A stretch of DNA of 64,000 nucleotides from contig MU260069.1 of NCBI GenBank assembly GCA_020310875.1, forward strand, positions 22,501 through 86,500, given 5' to 3'. Under the pieces are notes generated by a model that searched no databases, was not told the DNA's origin, and was given only the letters and a program-made list of their open reading frames with translations. Each line of letters begins with the position of its first letter. The stretch's first letter is position 1. The translations under genes and the position numbers were made by a program. This stretch comes from Ceratopteris richardii. Its lineage: Eukaryota; Streptophyta; Polypodiopsida; Polypodiales; Pteridaceae. Shown here one piece after another: positions 56,706-64,000 of this stretch.

Positions 56706-56888
56706 CTATTTACTTTACCGACGCTTATACCGGCGGCTGTGGGCCACATCGACGATCCATTTAAAACGTTCATACCAACGGTCACTTGACCGTCGGTATC
56801 TCTTAGTGAGATTTTCCGAGGGCTATACCGACGGAAACTATGACCGTTGGTATATGCAGCGTCGGTATGCCCCTCATATGTTGTAGTG
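56706..56888 (+). mobile_element. CACTA right-end fragment (subterminal repeats and terminus)
   Basis: Motifs of the CACTA-2 type (TTACCGACGCTTATACCGGC, ACCGTCGGTAT, TATACCGACGG, ACCGTTGGTATA, GCGTCGGTATG) are clustered and the piece ends CATATGTTGTAGTG at 56888. The coding part and the left end are absent, so it is either a truncated copy or one end of a short non-autonomous element cut by the LINE. Confidence 0.8.
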
Positions 56889-56984
56889 AAGACTATCAGA
56901 CAAAGGTGAGTATTTGGTGGAAATTTTTGCATGAAAGAGGAGCTAAGGTAAGCGCTCTCATAGATATAAACTCATTTTTTTGAA

Positions 56985-57460
56985 ATCACATATTCATTGA
57001 CCATCGCGATGGTGATTCATCATCATGACTGTGTCAAACCATCACCAGGCTCACTAACTATCGTGGCGATTGGCTCACACCATTGCGATTGCATCACATA
57101 GTCGTGACGATGAGACAGCATTGCCACCGTGCTTGACAATCATGATCCTAGTGGCCATCATGGTCCTGACCATTGCAGATTTCTTGACCATCGCACTTAG
57201 ACCGTCACCACTTGATCATCGTAGCCTTACCATAAAAAATCTGACTCATCATCGCACTCTCACCATTGCAACTTGACCATCATCTCGTGATCGTCGCTAG
57301 TTGACCATGGTGACTTGATCATCGTGATAGTGACACATCATCGTGCCTTGATCATCGTAGCTTGACCATCATTGCCCGATCATCATGAGTTTTTGCACTC
57401 CATCAGGATGGTGACACACCATCATGATTGTGTCTGACCATTGTGACGATCAGGCAGAAC
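56985..57460. repeat. Degenerate GATCATC/TGACCATCG minisatellite
   Basis: Words such as TTGACCATCG, TTGATCATCGTAGC, GACCATCATTGC and TCACCATTGC recur every 12-30 bases over about 475 bp in no fixed length, with complement words (GATGGTGA) among them. The region is more GC-rich than its surroundings. Confidence 0.8.
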
Positions 57461-58010
57461 ACTAAAATTAGGGTTTCTAAAAAAATTTCAAATTTTTGAA
57501 GTATTTTTTGCCATTAATTTTGAACTCTTGTGTGCTTGGCATAGGGCAATGTTAAGAGCGACCAGTAGCAAAAATTCTTGCGAAAACAAGAACCACCTCT
57601 TCAAGAGTCTAGGAGAAGGCCGTAACTTAAATTTATTTTCTAATTTCGTGATTTCTTTGGGTGAATAAACATTGTGATAAACGGAGTGTCTTAGGACTCC
57701 TATAGTGGTAAGGACTCGCTCTAGCATAAAAAGAAGTGGTTGATGAGAGAGAGAGAGAGAGAGCAAGCAAGTATAGGGATCTAACCCCAAAAGAACCTTG
57801 TAATGTGATTACACATTGCTAACATAAATCAAAATTGAATATACCAAAACTATTCCTCTCGAAAAATTTGCAAAAGACAAGAAACTCAAAAGGAAAATCA
57901 AAAGAACTAAGTGATTGACCTAATCAGAAGGGTGAGTGTGAAGAGGTGAAATAAGGATTAATGAACCTTAGATCTGGGAAATACTTAGGGAAAACTTATA
58001 AGGGGAGTGT
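57461..58010. other. No gene seen
   Basis: AT-rich, with one (GA)n run at about 57743-57766. Confidence 0.5.
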
Positions 58011-58114
58011 TCGATCTTCTAAGGCTAGTGTTAGAACTACAACATGATCGTGGGCCCAATAGTTAGGCAGTTATCCATATGACGTTAGTTCAGACACGAG
58101 CATCTTCGATATGT

Positions 58115-58395
58115 CTTTCAACATAGGGAAACCTGGGATTTCATTTGGTGTAGCCCACCTAGGGAAGACAGAGGGACCCTACAAGACTCAGTTGAAGTAC
58201 ATCCGCACAAATAGATTGGGTGCCCGAGTATATGAAGATGGCCTATCAGTAATCTAATTGCATAACCCTGACCAAGCCATTGGATTGGAACATCTACTGG
58301 TGAAGTTTGAAACGAGGCTTACATAAACAAAGAAGGAACCATGTACATAATCACGAGTAAGCCCGAATCAACGAACGAATTTGGTGAGGTTTGTT
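58115..58395 (+). pseudogene. Broken coding relic, relative of 28226-28667
   Basis: Reads FNIGKPGISFGVAHLGKTEG then PYKTQLKYIRTNRLGARVYE from an ATG near 58109, with later blocks HLLVKFE, TMYIITS and TNEFG. It is broken. The order of blocks equals that in 28226-28667. It ends exactly where the TGTTAAACGG candidate start of the gypsy LTR begins, so it is either flanking host sequence or, if the LTR starts at TGTTAGAAC (58029), part of a longer LTR. Function unknown. Confidence 0.5.
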
Positions 58396-58527
58396 AAACG
58401 GCCACCGGACAAGGACAATTGTACTTAGACAGAGGGCTTTAATGAAGAAAGAACCCAAGTGTTAGACGGCCGCCGAACAAGGACAAGAGTACGAGGACAG
58501 GGAGCGTAAATGAAAAAAGAGAATCTT
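58392..58527. repeat. 68-bp tandem duplication at the start of the gypsy LTR
   Basis: TGTTAAACGGCCACCGGACA begins at 58392 and TGTTAGACGGCCGCCGAACA begins at 58460. Both continue AGGACAA and end in an A-rich AATGAA/AAAGAA stretch. It lies just upstream of the TATA box, the usual place for enhancer-like repeats. Confidence 0.88.
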
Positions 58528-59545
58528 TCAGGGAACGCGCAGGTAACTGCAGAAGTGCGCACCCTTGTAAAAAATCCTCTATTTAAGGCAATGAAAAAAA
58601 GAGCAGAGCAGCCCCTGTTTTTTGGTGGGAATTGTAGTGTGTTGTTTGATTAAGTCTCGAGCCCCGTTTTTTGGGAATTGCAAGTGCAGTGTTGTGTGTG
58701 TATGTGTTCTGTTCCGTCTGTTCCAATTCCCCTTCTGCGTATCTGTTTGTGTGCGTAGGCGCATTATAATGCAGTGTTATGAATCGATACTGTGTTGTAG
58801 AGATTCCGTCCGGTAATGATTGAAGTGTTCCTGAGCGCTGCTCAAGCTAGAACGCGTTGTTTGATAGTTCTTATGTGGAGTTAGGAAGTGTAATGAACCA
58901 ACACGGTTCGTTTGTGTGTTACGAGTCTCTATAATTAACTGAGTCGGTATCATAATCTGTGTTAAGATTAGTACCGGTGATGTTCTGAATACGAGTAGAG
59001 TAATAAGAAGGTTTGCGACAAGTTACTGTCAGTAGGCATTTCAGCTTGAAGTCGGCACACGATAATCTGTAGAGTGACAAGAAGGACTGCGTGGTGTATG
59101 CGTGTGAAGTTACTCAGAGTACGTCTTGTGTATTGACTGTTGAGGAGATTGATTGTTCGAGTCCGCGTAACTTTATGATATAAGGTCTGGTTGGTATACC
59201 TATCTGCCCTGACGAAGTACGGATTAGGTGACTGTGATATTGAAGTATCTTTTGCGCGTAATTTACGTAACCAGACTGCTACCATCAGTCCTGAAGTTTG
59301 AATTCCCATACACTGAACAGTCTTCCGTTGTTCAGGGGATGGATACTGAGCTAAGGACGGAATGACATTAAGATTGTGTGTTAAATTGGGAAAATAGTAC
59401 AGGGCCTCTGTCTAACAGACCCCTACCACTCCCAAGGACCCACGTGGCTAAGAGAACGATCGCGGTTAGAAGATTTGGAACCGGTTGAACTTGAAGCATT
59501 TGAATAGGAAGTAACGTAACGATTACACCATAATTCAGTGTAACA
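58392..59545 (+). repeat. 5' LTR of the Ty3/gypsy element
   Basis: It ends GTGTAACA at 59545, two bases before the primer site. The start is taken as TGTTAAAC at 58392 (an alternative is TGTTAGAAC at 58029, giving about 1.5 kb). A TATTTAAGG box at about 58580-58588 is the likely TATA element. The 68-base tandem pair at its start would lie in U3. The 3' LTR lies beyond the window, so the limits and age are not fixed. Confidence 0.7.
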
Positions 59546-59722
59546 TTTGGCACCGTCTGTGGGAATGTGGCACCAGGTTGCCAGTTATCTGTGAACGGTA
59601 GCAGTAGCGTGTTGACTGTTTATTCAGAATCAAACACTACGTTTATCGTTCGATTGACTGACGGTAGCAACAGAGCCACATTGTTGCCAACTGCTCAGAT
59701 AGTGCTACTAAAGCAATGATAC

Positions 59723-61525
59723 ATGCCGGTTACTCGGTCTGGCGAAACGTATCCTAGGACCCATACGACGGGAACGAGAAAAGTACTAAAGACAACCCTA
59801 GGAGAAGAAGGTATAACGCGGCCTGACCCAGTGGTCAAGCAAGTTAAGGACGCTAGAATTAATTCCGGTCATATTCCGGTGGAACGATCAACGCCTTTGG
59901 TACATTCTGGTGTCATCTCGACCCAGCCTAACCAAAGTACAGTAATTCCAGAATCTATCAAGACGCCGCTGGAGACCAGTTCAACAATCTTGGATAAAGA
60001 TTCAGAGTTATCTACGATTAGACAAACTCTAGGAAAAGAAATCGGTAAAAGCAAAAAAACACTACAGTCTGGTAGACTGTCAGTTCATTCCGGTGATATT
60101 CCGGTGATAGATACACCAACTGGCGGCCAAGGATTAGCATTTTTTGCGGACTCCTCAGCCCGACCCGCGTGCTTGGAAGAAAGATTTCGGATATTGGACA
60201 TCCAGAAAGAAGGAGACCTATTCGAAGCTGAGGTCCGAAGTATCCTGCGCAAAAACAGCACACCGGAAGGCACGCCATCCGGCGATCCAGATTCTGATAG
60301 TTCAACTAATCAACCTCAAGATACAGAAGAAGGACCGGAGACACCCACGATGAACGGACAACAACAACAACAACAGGTAGGTCAACCAAGGCCGCCTCCA
60401 ACAGGAGTAACCTACACGAAATTCGGTGGATTCCCAGGAGATGACCCAGACGCTCATGTATGAACTTTTGAGATAAGTTATGTAGTTCTTAACCATCCAC
60501 CAGATCAGGCGTATAAGGCCATTGTTTTTCAATCTACACTGGTCAATGAAGCAGCGAGATGGCTCACGGAATATGATATTAATGATTTTGGTACTTACGA
60601 TGCAGTACGAGATGCCTTTCTACAACGATTCAGACTAAAGAAGAATCCTGCTGAGATCTTTGATTATTTACAGAACAACCGACAGAAGGCAAATCAGACT
60701 GTCCAGGAATATGCTACTCTCTTCAGAACACATTTACGGCAGATACCACAGGCACATGCTAATCTACCTGATGATGTCATCTCTCAATGGTTTATCAATG
60801 GACTAACCCCACAACTGAAGCAGATTATGATCATAAGATGTGTCGGAGCAATGTCACTGGATGCAGTCATTGCAATGGCTCTACAGTTGGAATCCAAGGT
60901 TGGTGGATTTTCCGAAGACTTGGAATGGTTAAGGACAAACAAAAATATGACTGAAGATATAACCAGGCAAATATACTGCACCACGTGCAAAAATTCAGGG
61001 CATACAAGTGCTAACTGTGTGCTAAATCGAACATTCTGCGCTATCTGCAACACTGCCGGACACTCCACCGGAAATTGTGTCTACAATGCCAGAATACAGG
61101 GAACAGCAATAGTCAATGCTGTTATTCAAGAACATGGACAGGCAGCGAATCACTATGTACCTCCGCAACTGAGAAACAATCAGCCACAAGGATATCGAAA
61201 CTACCGAGGACAGAGGAACAATAATTATAATATAAACCGCTGGCAGAACGAACCACCACCGGAAAATCCCAATTTACCACCGCCACGCTGTCATTTTTGT
61301 GGTGAATTCGGACACATTAGAAGATATTGCAAGGACGCAGCTGAGTATGATCAAAGGAAGAAGGAGCAGCAAAATCCAATGGCCAACATGGTACAAATTA
61401 CTCCGGTAGAAACGCAAACTGCTACAGTCCAGACCCGATCAGGTAAACAACTGCAGCCAGCAGCAGAAGTATTCGAACCAGGGATACGAGAACAACATAG
61501 GATGTATAACAAGGCTAGTCACTAG
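59723..61525 (+). pseudogene. gag: Gypsy gag part with three zinc knuckles (broken)
   Basis: The N-terminal 200 residues are polar and low in conserved sequence. Then comes the Retrotrans_gag domain (STLVNEAARWLTEYDINDF, DAFLQRFRLKKNPAEIFDYL, QTVQEYATLFRTHLRQIPQA, VISQWFINGLTPQLKQ). Three CCHC knuckles follow: CTTCKNSGHTSANC (about 60977), CAICNTAGHSTGNC (61037) and CHFCGEFGHIRRYC (61289), with a glutamine/asparagine-rich linker between the second and third. Gag assembles the particle and binds RNA through the knuckles. Three knuckles are more than the one or two usual in plant gypsy gag. Confidence 0.88.
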
Positions 61526-61849
61526 ACCGCCTCAGAACCACCAGTGTTCCCAGAACCCATTCCGGTGACTCAGACCTTGTCGACAAAGGAAGGAACACAA
61601 CAAGAGGAGGCAGCAACAGAACAACCATCAGTAGTAGACATAACAGCAGATACTTCGGCAACAGCAGAGACCTCAAGTTCAAAGGAGCAGGATAACCAAT
61701 CTCAAAAGGCCTGGGAAATTTTATCCAAGGCATCTATCACTCTGCCTCTCGGCCAACTACTGGCATTAGTGCCTGGCGTTCGACAACAGTTCCAGCAAAA
61801 GTTCAGTCCGGTACCTTCTTGTATTCCGGCGACAGCAGCAGTTCAACTA

Positions 61850-64000
61850 GAACCTGATTCTACGGTTGATCATTCAGTCCCCTTGATTACAGTATGGTAT
61901 AAGAATCATAAAATTACACAGGTATTGATTGATGGAGGCTCTGGTGTCAACATTTCAACTACGGCCTTATGCAATAGGTTAGGATGGACCAAAATCGAAC
62001 CGGTTCAATTTTTTGTCAGAATGGCAGACCAATCTAGAGTCCATCCTGTAGGACTTGTGCGAAATGTACCCATTACTTTACAAGGTACGACATTCAAAAT
62101 GAATTTTGTCATACTAGATCTGCCGGAATCCACTTTGGATTACAACCTTCTTTTCGGCTGACCTTGGCTGAAGCATGCAAAGGTAATACAGGACTGGTCT
62201 GCGCAAGAGCTCACATTCAAGGATGCCAATCGTAAATATGTGGTAAAACTAGATGCTATACAACCCTGCGAACCTCACGCCAGACCCTATCTTGCTGAAC
62301 CAGTTCATATGTTAGATGGACTATCAGATGATGAAGAAGAGCAATTTCTGAAGAGTAACGCCAATTTAATGTCTCTAGGAACTGTTGATCTACAGTCCGT
62401 CATCGATAACTGGAACACTTCAGTTTGTGCAGTAGTAGCTATCACCGAAAAGTCTGACCAAGCAGATATTGAATTACAACCACTATTCAAACCAACAGAG
62501 GATACAGAGAACCCGCAACAATTCTATGTCCCTGAAGACCAGCTGATCACGTACAATCTAGGAGACAAGGACCATCCTCGACCTGTAAAAATAAGGCAAA
62601 ACTTACCAGAAATCTTTCAGGCTAATTTGATTCAGCTTCTTCGCGAATTCTCAGACGTCTTTGCATGGGATTACAAAGACATGAAAGGATTAGATCCGCG
62701 CATTTATCAACACAGAGTTATGTTGAAACCTGAAGTTAAACCAAACAAACAACCCAGCTACCGGATGAATCCCAATTATGCATCACAGGTAAAAGCCGAA
62801 CTTGACAGATTATTAAAAGTAGGGTTCATCGTACCAGTAGAGCATGCTGAATGGATCTCAACAATTGTGATTGTACCAAAGAAAAACAAGCAATTACGAA
62901 TCTGTGTGGATTACCGGAAATTAAACGCAGCAACAGTACCAGACCCGTTCCCGATCCCTTTTTTGGATACCATGCTTGATAGAGTCGCAGGTCATGAAAT
63001 ATATTCATTCTTAGATGGATATAGTGGTTACAATCAGGTTAGAATGGCTGAAGAAGATATACCAAAAACTGCTTTCATTACCAATTGGGGTGTCTTCGCC
63101 TGCACCGTAATGTGGTTCGGATTAAGAAATGCACCAAGCACATTTCAAAGATGTATGCAGGAGATATTTTCTCCTTATCTCACTTCATTCATGCAAGTAT
63201 ATCTTGACGACTTCTCAATCTTTGGGAAGATGATAGCACATTTAAGTCATTTACGATGTTGTTTTCAGAAGTGTAGAGAGTATAGACTCTGTCTTAACCC
63301 AAACAAATCCGTGTTTGCGGTTTCATGTGGCAAACTACTTGGACATATTGTATCTGCTCAAGGTATCCGAGTAGACCCAGATAAGATTTCGGCAATTTTA
63401 GAAGCCCTGGTACCCGCAACTCCAAAAGAAGTAATGCGTTTTATGGGTCAAATACGGTGGCATGGCAGACACTTACGGTGGCTTGCTCACCTAGCAGTAC
63501 CACTAAACAGGCTAATCACAAAAACTCCTCGACAGTTTGAATGGACTGAAGAATGCCAAACTACATTTGATCGGCTCAAGTATCTCCTGACGCAAGCCCC
63601 AATTTTACAACCACCGGACTGGGACAATCCGTTCCATGTTTTTGTCGACGCTTCAGATATTGCAATTGGCAGTATTCTGATGCAGCAAACAGATAAGTGG
63701 TTTCGCCCTGTTTATTACGCCAGTAGAAGGCTTGCACCGGCAGAAAAGAACTATTCCACTACTGAAAGAGAATGTCTAGGATTGATTTACTCAATCAAAA
63801 AGTTCAGACATTATCTACTAGGTCGGAAGTTTACCTTTCATGTGGACCATGCTGCCCTTGTTTATGTAGTAAGACAGCAGCACTTAGGTGGACGATTAGC
63901 ACGATGGGTGCTACTTTTACAAGAATTCGACTATGACGTCATTCACCGACCCGGAAATGCACATGCCCTAGCAGATTTCTTTTCTCGCCTGGATTCCGGT
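61850..64000 (+). pseudogene. pol: Gypsy pol part: protease, RT, RNase H (runs off the edge, broken)
   Basis: The protease shows VLIDGGSGVNISTTALCNRL (about 61924), a DGGS form of the active-site triad common in this lineage. RT shows WISTIVIVPKKNKQLRICVD, YRKLNAATVPDPFPIP, FLDGYSGYNQV, FGLRNAPSTFQRCMQEIF and catalytic VYLDDFSIFG (about 63200). RNase H shows VFVDASDIAIGSILMQQ, STTERECLGLIYSIKKFRHY and HRPGNAHALADFFSR at the very edge. Motifs are well preserved, so the element is not ancient. Confidence 0.93.

Larger units (their letters stand above)
58392..64000 (+). mobile_element. Ty3/gypsy LTR retrotransposon running off the right edge (broken)
   Basis: The primer site TGGCACCGTCTGTGGGA at 59548 is a plant gypsy type. 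Parts in order are gag (about 59723-61500), protease (about 61850-62160), RT (about 62780-63400) and RNase H (about 63540-64000), with integrase and the 3' LTR presumably beyond the window. The order protease, RT, RNase H fits gypsy rather than copia. Base composition is more GC-rich than the AT-rich surroundings. All coding parts seen share one frame, with about three breaks. Confidence 0.93.

Noticed and set aside
59869-60532. Minus-strand frames opposite the gypsy gag
   Set aside because: Shadows of the gag reading on the plus strand.
1-64000. CRISPR array, rRNA, tRNA, bacterial operon or riboswitch
   Set aside because: No regularly spaced identical repeats with unique spacers, no recognisable RNA gene and no prokaryotic gene order; all signals are of a plant nuclear genome.

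Overview
This window reads as a repeat-rich, AT-rich stretch of a land-plant nuclear genome. The evidence is plant-type Ty1/copia elements primed by initiator methionine tRNA (TGGTATCAGAGC sites), plant CACTA (En/Spm) transposons with tnp2, DUF4218 and DUF4216 blocks, a plant-type Ty3/gypsy element, LINE remnants and long TA and TG/TATG microsatellites. I see no rRNA, tRNA, CRISPR, operon or bacterial signal. I cannot name the species. Almost everything recognisable is mobile DNA; the only good candidate for a non-transposon gene is a small three-exon frame at 22.3-23.0 kb that I do not recognise.

Left third (1-21.1 kb): a decayed CACTA transposon on the plus strand (CACTA-1) is split by two minus-strand copia elements. 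Copia-1 (1644-7077) lies in its coding part. Copia-2 (7264-20227) lies in one of its introns and itself holds a plus-strand element, Copia-3 (8503-15007). Target duplications and LTR lengths are readable: Copia-2 has TTTAT duplications and 1029-bp LTRs, Copia-3 has GCATG and 1109-bp LTRs. Copia-1 also carries a 259-bp MITE. LTR divergence by eye is about 5% (Copia-1), 1.4% (Copia-2) and 0.6% (Copia-3), which agrees with the nesting order.

Middle (21.1-45.7 kb): microsatellites surround the three-exon candidate gene. Then come a copia gag fragment, a coding-like relic at 28.2-28.7 kb that has a relative at 58.1-58.4 kb, and an old minus-strand copia (about 30.0-37.2 kb) interrupted by Copia-4 (30463-36030, 805-bp LTRs) and by a 634-bp TRIM or solo-LTR-like insert. 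A LINE 3' fragment at 40.2-40.7 kb directly adjoins Copia-5 (minus strand, one LTR visible).

Right third (45.7-64 kb): CACTA-2 runs from the Copia-5 insertion point to a clear right terminus at 50201. It has a tnp2/DUF4218/DUF4216 frame, a second transposase-like ORF with pentapeptide repeats, and subterminal repeats. It ends inside the leader of a minus-strand gypsy-like element whose primer site and LTR follow. After that come a possible LTR relic near 53.6 kb, two LINE fragments in opposite orientation, a second CACTA right end (56888), a degenerate minisatellite, and a Ty3/gypsy element (LTR, gag with three zinc knuckles, protease, RT, RNase H) that runs off the right edge.

The genes do not form a pathway. 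The window is a record of successive insertions, and its value lies in the relative order of events, the odd internal repeats and two unassigned coding signals.
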